DNA from: Bacillus safensis | GTDB taxonomy: Bacteria > Bacillota > Bacilli > Bacillales > Bacillaceae | Direction: 5' to 3' | DNA: 64,000 bases | Assembly (NCBI GenBank): GCA_030159235.1 | Contig: BSBG01000001.1 | Coordinates: 415,366-479,365, forward strand | Shown: positions 10,671 through 21,868 of the stretch, one piece after another | Numbering within the stretch: the first letter of the stretch is position 1 | Layout: each line of letters opens with the position of its first letter | Program-made: the position numbers and the translations under genes | Notes under the pieces: model-generated | Told to the model about the DNA's origin: nothing | Database searches by the model: none | Seen by the model: the letters and a program-made list of their open reading frames with translations, nothing else

Positions 10671-11960
10671 TTATGAATTTTGAAGTTCTTCTATTTCTTG
10701 GTCATTCAGCTTTTCACGCCAGATGGTTGCACCCAAGCCTTCAAGCTTCTTCTCAAGCAAACTATATCCTCTGTCTATATGTTCAAGCCCTGTGATTTCG
10801 GTCACACCGTCTGCCATTAACCCTGCGACAACGAGACAAGCGCCAGCACGCAGATCACTTGCTTTCACCTTTGCTCCTTGGAGCTGCGTTTGTCCGGTAA
10901 TAATAGCAGATCTTCCTTCAACCTTCATGTTTGCACCCATTCGACGCAATTCGTCAATGTGCTTAAAGCGGGCTGAGTAGATCGTATCTGTGACCACACT
11001 CGTGCCTTTCGCTTTTGTTAACAGCGCTGTCATCGGCTGCTGAAGGTCAGTCGGAAAGCCCGGATACACAAGGGTTTTGATATCGACAGGCTTGAGTCCT
11101 TCGTTCCTGCCAACGATCAGCATTTGATCGTTGCTCGTTTCAATGGTGAACCCCATTTCTCTAAGTTTCGCCGTAATTGATTCTAAATGAGTTGGGATCA
11201 CATTATCAAGTACAACTTCATCTCCCATCGCTGCACCAGCAATTAAAAATGTTCCTGCCTCTATGCGATCAGGGATGATTGAATGCTTACAGCCATGAAG
11301 AGATTCTACACCTTCGATTCGAATTACATCAGTACCTGCACCCTTGATTTTGGCGCCCATGCTTGCAAGAAGTGTTGCTACATCAATAATTTCGGGTTCC
11401 TTTGCGGCATTTTCAATCACCGTTTTTCCTTCAGCCAGTACGGCTGCCAGCATGATGTTGATGGTCGCACCTACACTGACAACATCAAGGTAAATCCGGG
11501 CTCCGACTAATTTTTCAGCGCGCAAATAAATGGCACCCTGCTCGTTCGTCACCTCAGCTCCAAGTGCTTCAAAGCCTTTGATGTGCTGATCAATCGGCCG
11601 AGGTCCTAAGTGACATCCTCCTGGCAGTCCGATGACAGCCTGCTTAAATCTGCCCAGCATGGCTCCCATTAAATAATAGGATGCACGCAGTTTCTTCACT
11701 TTCCCATTAGGAAGCGGCATACTGATCATGGAAACAGGATTGACGACCATTTCACCTTTTTCAAAAGTGACCTTTCCGCCAATTTCTTCTAACAGATCGC
11801 GTAATGTGTCAATATCTGAAATATGCGGAAGGCCCTCAATGGTAACTGGAGAATCAGCGAGAATCGTGGCAGGAATCAGTGCCACAGCACTATTTTTCGC
11901 ACCACTAATATGTACGGTCCCGCGCAAGGGGTCACCGCCGGCAATGTTTAACTTTTCCAT
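10671..11960 (-). CDS. murAB: UDP-N-acetylglucosamine 1-carboxyvinyltransferase (second copy, MurAB/MurZ)
   Basis: Transfers enolpyruvate from PEP to UDP-GlcNAc, the first committed step of peptidoglycan precursor synthesis. The 429-residue protein has the substrate lysine in [12 protein letters not shown] (residues 19-30) and the reactive cysteine in [15 protein letters not shown], the residue attacked by fosfomycin. The location between tal and glpX identifies it as the MurAB (MurZ) paralogue rather than the main MurAA near atp. Confidence 0.95.
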   Translation of the reverse strand: MEKLNIAGGDPLRGTVHISGAKNSAVALIPATILADSPVTIEGLPHISDIDTLRDLLEEIGGKVTFEKGEMVVNPVSMISMPLPNGKVKKLRASYYLMGAMLGRFKQAVIGLPGGCHLGPRPIDQHIKGFEALGAEVTNEQGAIYLRAEKLVGARIYLDVVSVGATINIMLAAVLAEGKTVIENAAKEPEIIDVATLLASMGAKIKGAGTDVIRIEGVESLHGCKHSIIPDRIEAGTFLIAGAAMGDEVVLDNVIPTHLESITAKLREMGFTIETSNDQMLIVGRNEGLKPVDIKTLVYPGFPTDLQQPMTALLTKAKGTSVVTDTIYSARFKHIDELRRMGANMKVEGRSAIITGQTQLQGAKVKASDLRAGACLVVAGLMADGVTEITGLEHIDRGYSLLEKKLEGLGATIWREKLNDQEIEELQNS

Positions 11961-12171
11961 ATTTATCTCCCTTCTTAAAGAAGATCACTGTTGGAGTTAT
12001 ACTGTTTGTGGATGTCGCGCTTTAAAAGGTCTTGTCCAAAATTTAGCCAATATCTAGAGAAAGAATACAGGTTAAACGAAATTTGTCGGAAGAAAAATAA
12101 TCGAAGCTTTGCGAGGCTGTGATGTTCTCTTCTTTGCACAAAACATTTCTTAGCGTTTCATAAGAGAAACT

Positions 12172-12202
12172 GTGGCAAACGGGAGACGATCCCGCCTGCC
12201 AC
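12172..12202 (-). terminator. Hairpin after tal
   Basis: Arms GTGGCA (12172-12177) and TGCCAC (12197-12202) enclosing a second GGG/CCC stem. It lies just behind the tal stop. The T tail is weak (AGTTTCTC), so it may be only a partial terminator. Confidence 0.5.
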
Positions 12203-12208
12203 AATCAC

Positions 12209-12862
<654 letters not shown>

Positions 12863-12911
12863 CTATCAATAAATTGTCTGAAATGTAAATTTGATTGCGC
12901 TTTCTCAAGAT

Positions 12912-12941
12912 ATGGAGAAAACCGCCTGTGACTCAGGCGGC
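12912..12941 (-). terminator. Terminator after fbaA
   Basis: Arms CCGCCTG (12922-12928) and CAGGCGG (12934-12940) with a 5-nt loop, followed on the minus strand by TTTTC. Confidence 0.75.
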
Positions 12942-12958
12942 TTTCGGTTCTCATCAAA

Positions 12959-13816
12959 TTATGCTTGGTTAGAAGAACCAAATTCGCGCATTTTGCCGAT
13001 AACAGTCGCTTTAATTGCGTCACGAGCTGGTCCAAGATATTTACGTGGATCATACTCTTCTGTTTTCACAGCAAGTGTTTCGCGAACTGCTTTCGCAGAA
13101 GCAATTTGGTTTTCAGTGTTTACATTGATTTTTGCTGTACCAAGTGAAATTGAGCGCTTGATGTCAGCAGTTGGGATACCTGTTCCGCCATGAAGAACAA
13201 GTGGAAGACCTGTTATTTTACCGATCTCTTCCATTTCAGCGAAGCCAAGGTTTGGTTCACCTTTGTATGGACCATGAACTGAACCTAATGCAGGTGCAAG
13301 GCAGTCAATACCAGTGCGTTCTACAAGCTCTTGGCACTCTTTTGGATCAGCATAAATAACGCCCTCAGCGATGACGTCGTCTTCTTGCCCACCAACAGTT
13401 CCAAGTTCAGCTTCTACAGATACACCGTGGAAATGTGCAAGTTCAACTACTTTTGCAGTTGTTTCCACATTCTCATCGAATGGGTGGTGAGAAGCATCGA
13501 TCATGACAGAAGTAAATCCTGCATGAATGGCTTTTGCACAAGATTCAAAGCTTGAACCGTGATCTAAATGAATCGCAACAGGAACTGTTACATTATATTC
13601 TTCGATTAACGCTTTAACCATTGCGACAACTGTTTTGAAGCCGCCCATGTAGCGTCCTGCTCCTTCAGATACTCCTAAGATAACAGGAGATTTCTCTTCT
13701 TCAGCAGCTTGTAAAATCGCTTGCGTGAATTCTAAGTTATTTAAGTTAAACTGTCCAACAGCGTAACCTTTTTCCTTTGCGTCTTTCAACATTTCTGTCA
13801 TTGAAACTAAAGGCAT
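12959..13816 (-). CDS. fbaA: Class II fructose-bisphosphate aldolase
   Basis: Cleaves fructose 1,6-bisphosphate into dihydroxyacetone phosphate and glyceraldehyde 3-phosphate, and runs in reverse in gluconeogenesis. The 285-residue length is that of B. subtilis FbaA. Zn and substrate motifs are present: [32 protein letters not shown], and the final INVNTE. Together with tal, glpX and maeA it makes this region rich in central carbon genes. Confidence 0.96.
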   Translation of the reverse strand: MPLVSMTEMLKDAKEKGYAVGQFNLNNLEFTQAILQAAEEEKSPVILGVSEGAGRYMGGFKTVVAMVKALIEEYNVTVPVAIHLDHGSSFESCAKAIHAGFTSVMIDASHHPFDENVETTAKVVELAHFHGVSVEAELGTVGGQEDDVIAEGVIYADPKECQELVERTGIDCLAPALGSVHGPYKGEPNLGFAEMEEIGKITGLPLVLHGGTGIPTADIKRSISLGTAKINVNTENQIASAKAVRETLAVKTEEYDPRKYLGPARDAIKATVIGKMREFGSSNQA

Positions 13817-13994
13817 GATGAAAAATCCTCCCTATGTAGCTAATTTGCTTGCTAAAAAAAGCTCTCCACCCTAGCATGACCAGAATTTCTCGCCATATGT
13901 AAACTTTCAAAGTCAGATCGCTTTCTTCTTCTTTTCTAGAATACCAATTATTCGACAAAACGGCAACAGAATGACTCGATTCAATCATTTCCAT

Positions 13995-14369
13995 CTAGCC
14001 ATTTGTTTCAAGCGGCAGGTATTCTTTTACAGCATCTCGGATTTCATCAATATCAAAAGGTTTAGCGAAGTGCGTCAATGCACCGAGTTCTTTGGATTCC
14101 TGGATCATATCTAATTCGCCATAGGCTGTCATAATGATGACGCGGATATCTTCATCAATTAATTTCATCCGTTTTAAAATTTCAATACCATCCATTCCGG
14201 GAATTTTCATATCAAGCAGGACAAGGTTCGGTCTATGGTTTGTCACAATATCTAATGCCTGAAGTCCATTGGCAGCTTGAAAGGTTTGATAGCCTTCTTT
14301 ATGAAACACTTCATTCAATAATATTCTTATACCGTACTGATCATCGACAATTAAAATTTTCTCATTCAT
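13995..14369 (-). CDS. spo0F: Spo0F, phosphorelay response regulator
   Basis: Single-domain receiver that takes phosphate from the sporulation kinases and passes it to Spo0B, then Spo0A. It has the acidic pocket DD (residues 9-10), the phospho-acceptor Asp in [13 protein letters not shown] (residue 53 here, Asp54 in B. subtilis numbering, because this copy starts MNEK), the conserved Thr in IIMTAYGE and Lys in HFAKPFD. There is no output domain at 124 residues. Its upstream region carries a SigH promoter and Spo0A boxes, described separately. Confidence 0.98.
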   Translation of the reverse strand: MNEKILIVDDQYGIRILLNEVFHKEGYQTFQAANGLQALDIVTNHRPNLVLLDMKIPGMDGIEILKRMKLIDEDIRVIIMTAYGELDMIQESKELGALTHFAKPFDIDEIRDAVKEYLPLETNG

Positions 14370-14394
14370 CTGTTACACCCCATTGCTTTCATTT

Positions 14395-14475
14395 TTCGCC
14401 ATAAAAAGAGCAGTTGTTAAATAATTCTGTTTGATTTTCACATTTCCTTTATTTATAATAGTTTACTTTACGACA
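14395..14475 (-). promoter_or_regulatory. SigH promoter and Spo0A boxes of spo0F
   Basis: On the minus strand the -35 AAAGGAAAT (14442-14450), an 11-nt spacer and the -10 ACAGAATTA (14422-14430) match the SigH consensus RNAGGAWWW-N11/12-RNNGAATWW at every defined position. A Spo0A-box-like heptamer (TACGACA on plus, one mismatch to TTCGNCA) lies upstream at 14469-14475, and an exact TTCGNCA match (TTCGCCA) lies downstream at 14395-14401. This fits known Spo0A control of spo0F from sites on both sides of the promoter. Confidence 0.8.
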
Positions 14476-14549
14476 TTTTCTGAGCATTTTTCCTAATATT
14501 CTCTTTATATTCTATTATAAAATGATCTGACCGAAGGAGGAAATGAGTC

Positions 14550-15080
14550 TTGTTAAAAATTTTCACGACCCAATTATCAGGTATTTTTTCACGTATTGGA
14601 GAAAAGCAGTCTGAAGCGATTGAGGACGGTGCACGCCTTCTTGCACAGGCCGTTGTCAGTGGACACGCGGTTTATTTTCATGGGAAAAATGAACTGGCTG
14701 CTGTCGCTCTAGAGGCATCTGAAAGCAAGGAGCCGTTTCCGGGTGCGAAAGTTTTGCCGCTTGATCCAAAGGAGCGTAGCTTACTTCATCCAAGTGACAG
14801 GGTGCTGCTATTTTATTCTGACCCGGAAGATCAGGAGCTTCAATCTCTTGTAAAAGAACTGCATGAACAAGGAACGCCCGTTGTTGGCGTAGGACCCGCA
14901 CAGAAGGAGCCGTCAACGATTGAAGAGCATTGTGATGTCCACATTGATTTCCAGCTCAAGAAACCGCTTGTGCCCGCTGAAGATGGAACAAGGTTTGGTT
15001 ATCCTGCGTTAATGACCTGCTTGTACGTCTACCACGCTCTATCATTCACTGTGAAAGAAATTGTGGAAGAATATGAATAA
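14550..15080 (+). CDS. ywjG: DUF2529 protein YwjG
   Basis: A 176-residue cytoplasmic protein of the DUF2529 family. It begins at TTG 14550, set by AAGGAGG 9 nt upstream. The sequence MLKIFTTQLSGIFSRIGEKQSEAIEDGARLLAQAVVSGHAVYFHG and later VVGVGPAQ resemble the SIS-type sugar-isomerase fold, but the catalytic role is unknown. It stands alone between divergent spo0F and convergent pyrG, as in B. subtilis. Confidence 0.88.
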   Translation: MLKIFTTQLSGIFSRIGEKQSEAIEDGARLLAQAVVSGHAVYFHGKNELAAVALEASESKEPFPGAKVLPLDPKERSLLHPSDRVLLFYSDPEDQELQSLVKELHEQGTPVVGVGPAQKEPSTIEEHCDVHIDFQLKKPLVPAEDGTRFGYPALMTCLYVYHALSFTVKEIVEEYE

Positions 15081-15118
15081 AAAAACTGCCGAGAAGCTGA
15101 TATTCTCGGCAGTTTTTT
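15081..15118. terminator. Bidirectional terminator between ywjG and pyrG
   Basis: Perfect 15-bp arms beginning AAAAACTGCCGAGAA (15081-15095) and ending TTCTCGGCAGTTTTT (15103-15117), loop 7 nt, with T runs at both ends. Confidence 0.92.
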
Positions 15119-15121
15119 GTT

Positions 15122-16801
<1,680 letters not shown>

Positions 16802-16812
16802 CTAAATCTCTT

Positions 16813-16930
16813 GAAAAATAAGAAAGCTCCCTTTCAAATAAATGAAAGGGAGCGTAAATGAACGTATCTTTACGTACTCTTTTTTAGAGAGCCCAAAATA
16901 CATACTACATAGTTCGCTCTCGAAAGTCAA
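16813..16930 (-). promoter_or_regulatory. pyrG promoter and CTP-responsive attenuator
   Basis: On the minus strand: -35 TTGACT (16925-16930), 17-nt spacer, -10 TAGTAT (16902-16907), and an initial GGGCTC whose first G is at 16894. About 40 nt downstream a terminator hairpin has 10-bp arms GCTCCCTTTC and GAAAGGGAGC (16844-16853 and 16826-16835) followed by a T-rich tail. In B. subtilis, low CTP causes reiterative G addition at GGGCU; the poly-G 5' end pairs with the GCUCCCUUUC strand and prevents termination. All required elements are here. Confidence 0.9.
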
Positions 16931-16968
16931 GACGGTTTTGTCCTGTTTTGAGGACCGGTTTAAGAGGG

Positions 16969-17508
16969 TTATTTGTCTTCCTCATTATCGTCTAAATCGT
17001 CTTCATCAATTTCCGTTAAGCCGTCATCATCTTCATCATCATCTTCGTCGAAGTCTTCAATATCTTCGTCAATTTCCTCATCATCGTCTAGGTCGAGATC
17101 ATCGTCGTCTTCAACAAGATCAAGGTCTTCTTCAATCTCGTCGATTTCTTCTTCCTCTTCGATCTCATCGAAATCTTCTTCAACGACAGCTGCTTTTGAT
17201 TTTTTCTTTTTCGCTTTTGCTTTCACTGCTGGCTGGACTTCTTCTTCGATTTGATCAACTGGATACCAGCTGCGAAGTCCCCATCTCTGATCACCTAACG
17301 AAATAAAGCGGCCATCTATATTTAAGTCTGTATAAAATTGAGCAAGTCGATCATCAAGATCAGATTTTTGTATTCCTTGCAAACGGACCATTTCATCTAT
17401 TAACTCGGAAAACGTAATTGGTGTTTTGCTGTCTCTGAAAATTTCATATGCAAGTTCAACTAAAGACATTTGTTCGAGCTGTTCCTGTGAGTATTCTTTC
17501 AAACTCAA
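16969..17508 (-). CDS. rpoE: RNA polymerase delta subunit
   Basis: Gram-positive RNA polymerase accessory subunit that speeds enzyme recycling and sharpens promoter choice. The N-terminal globular domain (MSLKEYSQEQLEQMSLVELAYEIF to about residue 90) is followed by a Lys-rich patch (KAKAKKKKSK) and a C-terminal tail of roughly 75 residues almost entirely Asp and Glu, the hallmark of delta. It is 179 residues long. It lies upstream of pyrG as in B. subtilis. Confidence 0.97.
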   Translation of the reverse strand: MSLKEYSQEQLEQMSLVELAYEIFRDSKTPITFSELIDEMVRLQGIQKSDLDDRLAQFYTDLNIDGRFISLGDQRWGLRSWYPVDQIEEEVQPAVKAKAKKKKSKAAVVEEDFDEIEEEEEIDEIEEDLDLVEDDDDLDLDDDEEIDEDIEDFDEDDDEDDDGLTEIDEDDLDDNEEDK

Positions 17509-17879
17509 GGTCAGACACTCCCTTTCTATTACATGTATGTATCCATTTATCAGTGAAATAATAAGTGTTTATACCTTATTTTTACGACAAACCATACCTC
17601 TCATTATAAACAAATTAGGGGAGTTTATGCCACCTTTATCGATGTTAATTTTTGATTTTTTCACAAGAGGAGCCTCTAGCGGTCAATCATTTGCGCCGAA
17701 TTGACATAATTCATGTGTGAAGCACACATTTTGCATGCTTTTTTGTCTTCCCTTTTGATGAATACAAAGCCATTTACTCTTCTTAAAAAAGGGGATTTAT
17801 TCCTTCACAAAATGTTCACTTACGACGAATTGAAACAGAAATCTATAATAAATAGACTAATTTTGAGAGGTTGATCGAA
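17509..17879. other. Gap between divergent rpoE and the DUF2798 gene
   Basis: AT-rich, no gene seen. It should contain both promoters. A TATAAT at 17844-17849 with a weak -35 (TACGAC, 17821-17826, 17-nt spacing) is the best candidate for the rightward gene. A GAGAGG ribosome site lies at 17865-17870. Confidence 0.45.
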
Positions 17880-18359
17880 TTGCCAATGACAAAAAAAGAA
17901 GATATTCAATTTGGTGTCTTGATGTGTTTTTGTATGTTTTCAGTGATGTTCTTTTATAATCTATTTCTAAATGGACGGCTTGGACATATGACATGGTTTG
18001 AAGGTGTACTCACCTATGTGATCGGTTTTGCCATCACTTTGTTGATTGAGATGTGTATTGTTGGGCCTTCAGCAAAAAAAGCAGCCAGCCGTTTTGCCCC
18101 AAAAGGCAAGAAAATCTATTTTATTCTCACTCTTTCTATCTGCATCGTGTTTGGGATGGTGTGTCTCATGTCTTTATGCGGATATGTAGTTCAAAGCTTC
18201 AGCATAGGATTTCAAACACAATCGATTCTATCTGACTACTTTACGATTTTCGGCCATAATGTCATTTTGGCGCTCCCTTTGCAGATGTTGATTATAGGAC
18301 CGCTTGTCCGTTTTGTTTTTTTCAAATGGATGAAATCAAAACAGCCCGCAGCGGTTTAG
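17880..18359 (+). CDS. DUF2798-type membrane protein
   Basis: About 159 residues with four hydrophobic segments in two similar halves, each ending in a GP motif (CIVGPSAKK and LIIGPLVRFVFF), as in DUF2798 proteins. Function is unknown. I prefer TTG 17880 as start because GAGAGG lies 9 nt upstream; TTG 17871 would be too close and ATG 17886 rather far. It is monocistronic, divergent from rpoE. I do not recognise a B. subtilis orthologue at this position. Confidence 0.7.
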   Translation: MPMTKKEDIQFGVLMCFCMFSVMFFYNLFLNGRLGHMTWFEGVLTYVIGFAITLLIEMCIVGPSAKKAASRFAPKGKKIYFILTLSICIVFGMVCLMSLCGYVVQSFSIGFQTQSILSDYFTIFGHNVILALPLQMLIIGPLVRFVFFKWMKSKQPAAV

Positions 18360-18372
18360 TCGAACGGATATG

Positions 18373-18570
18373 TTACAGTTGGATATTCTGAATTAATGAA
18401 AAAACCAAAGGTACGGTGAGTAAAGTGCCCGCAGACATGAGTACAATGAGTTTTCTGCGGCTGTTTTCTTTTTCTTCCTTCTTTTTTGGAGACTTTGAAA
18501 GCTCTGTGGAGACCATAATCCATATGATCATCGTGACTATTCCTAAAATACCAATAAATGTTGTGCTCAT
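18373..18570 (-). CDS. Small membrane protein of unknown function
   Basis: A 65-residue protein, MSTTFIGILGIVTMIIWIMVS at the start, with one N-terminal hydrophobic helix, a highly charged middle (KSPKKKEEKENSRRK) and a second hydrophobic helix at the C-terminus. ATG 18568-18570 is favoured by GGAGGT 7 nt upstream; the ATG just before it is also possible. Convergent with the DUF2798 gene. No family recognised. Confidence 0.6.
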   Translation of the reverse strand: MSTTFIGILGIVTMIIWIMVSTELSKSPKKKEEKENSRRKLIVLMSAGTLLTVPLVFSLIQNIQL

Positions 18571-18702
18571 CATGATAACCTCCATTTTGATTCTTTTTCC
18601 AACTTTACCATAACGCTCAGTTGATAGGCGAGCATATTGGAGAGATCTCACATTTGACACAAAGACAGACCACCTCACACTCAGGTGGTCTTTGCTTGTT
18701 TT

Positions 18703-19845
18703 CTACATATCTAGTAGTTTCCGTGAGATGACCAGACGCTGGATTTCCTGAGTTCCTTCATAAATTTGAGTGATTTTCGCATCACGCATGTATCGTTCGA
18801 CTGGGTAATCCTTTGTGTAGCCGTACCCGCCGAAGATTTGAACCGCTTCTGTTGTTACCTTCATGGCTGTATCACCGGCAAAGAGCTTAGACATGGCTGA
18901 TTCCTTTCCATATGGGAGCCCTTTCGTTTCGAGCCATGCTGCCTGATAGGTGAGCAGCCTTGATGCTTCAATCGCTGTTGCCATATCAGCTAGCTTAAAG
19001 GCAATCCCCTGCTGCTGAATGATTGGTTTGCCAAATTGTTTACGCTCCTTGGCATACTGAACCGCCGCATCAAGAGCGCCTTGTGCAATCCCAACAGCCT
19101 GTGCAGCAATGCCATTTCGACCGCCATCGAGCGTCATCATGGCTATTTTAAACCCTTCTCCTTCTTGACCAAGCCGGTTCCTTTCATGAATCCGGCAATC
19201 TTCAAATCGAATTTCAGTTGTTGGCGATGAGCGTATGCCCAGCTTCCTTTCCTTTTTGCCAACCGAGAAGCCGGGTGTCTCTTTTTCTACAATAAAAGCG
19301 GACGTATTTCGAGATGAAGCTTCTTGGTCTGTCACGGCAAACACAATATAATAATCTGCAATGCCTCCATTTGTAATAAAGATTTTCGCCCCGTTTAGGA
19401 CGTATTCACTGCCTGCCTTTACGGCCGTTGTCCTCATTCCGCCGGCATCTGAACCAGAACCGCTCTCAGTAAGTGCGTATGCTCCTATCTTCCGCCCTTC
19501 TGCAAGCGGCTTTAAATAGGTCTCTTTTTGTTCATCTGATCCGAATGTATAGATTGGCCACGAGGCGAGAGATGTATGAGCGGACAGGGTGACGCCTGTA
19601 GAAGCGCACACTCTTGAAAGTTCCTCAACTGCTATGACGTAAGCTAAATAATCACTGCCAATTCCACCTGCCTCTTCCGGCCAAGGGATACCCGTTAAAC
19701 CGAGCTCCGCCATTTTGCGAAAAATAGATGGATCATATGTCTCTGTTTCGTCTCGCTCTGCTGCTGTTGGCTCCACTTCATTTTTCGCAAAGTCTCTCAC
19801 CATTTTTTGAATCATTTCATGTTCATCACTTAATTGGAACTGCAT
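18703..19845 (-). CDS. acdA: Acyl-CoA dehydrogenase
   Basis: FAD enzyme for the first oxidation step of fatty-acid (or branched-chain) acyl-CoA degradation. The 380-residue protein closely follows B. subtilis AcdA: FAD/substrate segment [28 protein letters not shown], the FAD pyrophosphate contact [13 protein letters not shown], and the catalytic base Glu in [11 protein letters not shown]. The start [12 protein letters not shown] (19845) has AGGTGG 6 nt upstream. Last gene of the leftward fadF-mmgA-hbd-acd-acdA operon. Confidence 0.94.
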   Translation of the reverse strand: MQFQLSDEHEMIQKMVRDFAKNEVEPTAAERDETETYDPSIFRKMAELGLTGIPWPEEAGGIGSDYLAYVIAVEELSRVCASTGVTLSAHTSLASWPIYTFGSDEQKETYLKPLAEGRKIGAYALTESGSGSDAGGMRTTAVKAGSEYVLNGAKIFITNGGIADYYIVFAVTDQEASSRNTSAFIVEKETPGFSVGKKERKLGIRSSPTTEIRFEDCRIHERNRLGQEGEGFKIAMMTLDGGRNGIAAQAVGIAQGALDAAVQYAKERKQFGKPIIQQQGIAFKLADMATAIEASRLLTYQAAWLETKGLPYGKESAMSKLFAGDTAMKVTTEAVQIFGGYGYTKDYPVERYMRDAKITQIYEGTQEIQRLVISRKLLDM

Positions 19846-19861
19846 CATGAGCCACCTCATT

Positions 19862-20974
19862 TCATATTAGCTGTTTACAAATGACCAGCCTCTGAATTTC
19901 ACTTGTTCCTTCATAAATTTCACAAATTTTCGCATCACGAAAGTAACGTTCTGCTTGATAACGAGTCGTATAACCATCCATGCCTAACAAATGAATCGCT
20001 TCAGTACTGATCTCAACCGCCGTTTTTGACGCAAAAAGCTTTGCCATTGATGCTTCCTTTGTGACTGGACGATTCGCCTCTTTGTAAGAGGCCGCTTGAT
20101 AGACGAGCAGCTTGGTGGCCTCAAGCTTCGCCGCCAAATCGCCCAGTCGAATGGTCGTTTCAATACCTGCTGGATGCTGCTTTAAATAGGCCACTGCCTC
20201 GGTTAATGCGGCTTCTGCAATGCCAAGACTTTGAGCTGCGATACCGATTCTCCCCGCATTTAAGCTGGACATGGCAATTTGAAAGCCCTCTCCTTCTGCA
20301 CCGAGCAGCTGATATTTAGGAATTCTTACGCCATCAAAATGAAGCGTGACTGTTTTTGAACCGTGCAGTCCCATCTTTTTCTCATCTTTTCCAATCGTAA
20401 ATCCAGGCGTATCTTTCTCAACAATAAATGCCGATATATTTTTTCTCGCAGAAGCAGGATCTGTCACTGCAAAGACAAGATACAGTTCTGCTTCTCCTCC
20501 GCTTGTGATAAATATTTTTGTCCCATTTAACACATAATCGTCGCCCAACCGCTCTGCTCTTAACTGAATACTAGAGGCATCTGATCCAGCCTTCGGTTCA
20601 GTCAGGCAAAAGGCTCCAAGCTTCTGCCCGGATGCAAGCAACGGGACATAGGATTCTTTTTGTTCCTTTGTTCCAAAAGTCAAAATAGGCATCGTCACAA
20701 CAGATGTATGAACGGATACAATGACACCGATGGTCGCACTCACTTTCGATAACTCATGAATCGTGATGATATACGTTGTAAAATCTGCTCCTCCACCTTG
20801 ATAAGAAGCTGGTATCGGAATCCCTAGTAAGCCTTGCCGTCCCATTTCATTTAAAAGGGTACGCGGGAACTGGCCTTGTTCCATGGCTTCCACTTCAGGG
20901 AACACACGCTGGCGTGCAAATTCTGCTGTCTGTTCTCTCCAGAGACGCTGTTTATCTGTAAGCAATACATCCAT
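19862..20974 (-). CDS. Acyl-CoA dehydrogenase paralogue (MmgC-like, divergent)
   Basis: A 370-residue flavoprotein of the acyl-CoA dehydrogenase family, starting [15 protein letters not shown] behind a GGGGGAGT site. It keeps the flavin segment [14 protein letters not shown] and the catalytic Glu in [11 protein letters not shown]. It is shorter than AcdA by about nine residues because the usual RxQFGxPI segment is replaced by [16 protein letters not shown], and the FAD contact GGYGY reads GMDGY. It could be an acyl-CoA dehydrogenase with altered specificity or a noncatalytic partner. It lies 11 bp after hbd and is followed immediately by acdA. Confidence 0.85.
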   Translation of the reverse strand: MDVLLTDKQRLWREQTAEFARQRVFPEVEAMEQGQFPRTLLNEMGRQGLLGIPIPASYQGGGADFTTYIITIHELSKVSATIGVIVSVHTSVVTMPILTFGTKEQKESYVPLLASGQKLGAFCLTEPKAGSDASSIQLRAERLGDDYVLNGTKIFITSGGEAELYLVFAVTDPASARKNISAFIVEKDTPGFTIGKDEKKMGLHGSKTVTLHFDGVRIPKYQLLGAEGEGFQIAMSSLNAGRIGIAAQSLGIAEAALTEAVAYLKQHPAGIETTIRLGDLAAKLEATKLLVYQAASYKEANRPVTKEASMAKLFASKTAVEISTEAIHLLGMDGYTTRYQAERYFRDAKICEIYEGTSEIQRLVICKQLI

Positions 20975-20985
20975 CTTGACTCCCC

Positions 20986-21849
20986 CTATGAGTGGTCGTG
21001 GTATGTGTAAAAACCTCTCTTTGTCTTTTTGCCCAGCCAGCCTGCATTCACGTATTTTTTCAAAAGAGGACAAGGTCGGTATTTGCTATCTCCAAGACCC
21101 TCGTGAAGGGTATTCATAATAAATAAACATGTATCTAGTCCGATGAAATCAGCTAGACGAAGCGGCCCCATAGGGTGATTCATTCCAAGCGTCATGACAC
21201 CATCAATACTTTCTGCATCTGCCACACCTTCATATAGAGTGTAAATGGCCTCATTGATCATTGGCATCAATATGCGATTTGATACAAACCCCGGGAAATC
21301 CTCTACTTCTATTGGGGTTTTATTTAATGTCTTCGCCGTTTCACAAACAACTCGATACGTGTCATCACTTGTTTGCAGCGCTCGAATGACCTCAACGAGT
21401 TTCATAACAGGAACCGGATTCATAAAATGCATGCCTATCACTTTCTCCGGCCTGCTCGTCACAGCCGCTAATTCTGTGATGGACAAGGAAGATGTGTTTG
21501 TCGCAAATATCGTCTGCTGCTCTGCAAATTGATCGAGGGTTTCAAAGATTTGTTTTTTCACACTCATTTGTTCCGAAGCAGCTTCAATCACTAAATGAGC
21601 CTGCTTGACGTCTTTTAAATCTGTGGAAATGGCAAGCCGCTGCGTGATATCTCGGACTGCCTGATGTGCCAGTTTTCCCTTTTCTGCTCGTTTCGTCAGT
21701 TGTTTGGTCATGGAGGAAATGGCTCGATGAATCTGCGCTTCTGTGGCATCATGGAGCAGGACTGTATAGCCTGACTGTGCAAACACTTGAGCAATGCCTG
21801 AGCCCATTTGACCAGCTCCAACGACCATAACGGTCTCTTCTGTAGTCAT
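20986..21849 (-). CDS. mmgB: 3-hydroxybutyryl-CoA dehydrogenase
   Basis: NAD(P)-dependent oxidation of 3-hydroxyacyl-CoA, third step of beta-oxidation. The 287 residues include the Rossmann loop VVGAGQMGSGIAQ, the catalytic His region IGMHFMNPVPVMKLVE, the Asn of GFVSNRILMPMINEA, and the C-terminal NHPMGPLRLADFIGLD. This is the short single-domain HBD type (MmgB/Hbd). It sits between the thiolase and acyl-CoA dehydrogenase genes. Confidence 0.94.
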   Translation of the reverse strand: MTTEETVMVVGAGQMGSGIAQVFAQSGYTVLLHDATEAQIHRAISSMTKQLTKRAEKGKLAHQAVRDITQRLAISTDLKDVKQAHLVIEAASEQMSVKKQIFETLDQFAEQQTIFATNTSSLSITELAAVTSRPEKVIGMHFMNPVPVMKLVEVIRALQTSDDTYRVVCETAKTLNKTPIEVEDFPGFVSNRILMPMINEAIYTLYEGVADAESIDGVMTLGMNHPMGPLRLADFIGLDTCLFIMNTLHEGLGDSKYRPCPLLKKYVNAGWLGKKTKRGFYTYHDHS

Positions 21850-21868
21850 GACAATAAACGCCTCCCTT

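Noticed and set aside
16969..17254. Rightward open frame rich in Ser opposite the rpoE tail
   Set aside because: It is the complement of the Asp/Glu codon repeats of the delta subunit; a composition artefact.
16842..17306. Rightward 154-residue open frame across the pyrG leader
   Set aside because: It covers the pyrG promoter and attenuator and the complement of the rpoE acidic tail; no ribosome site.
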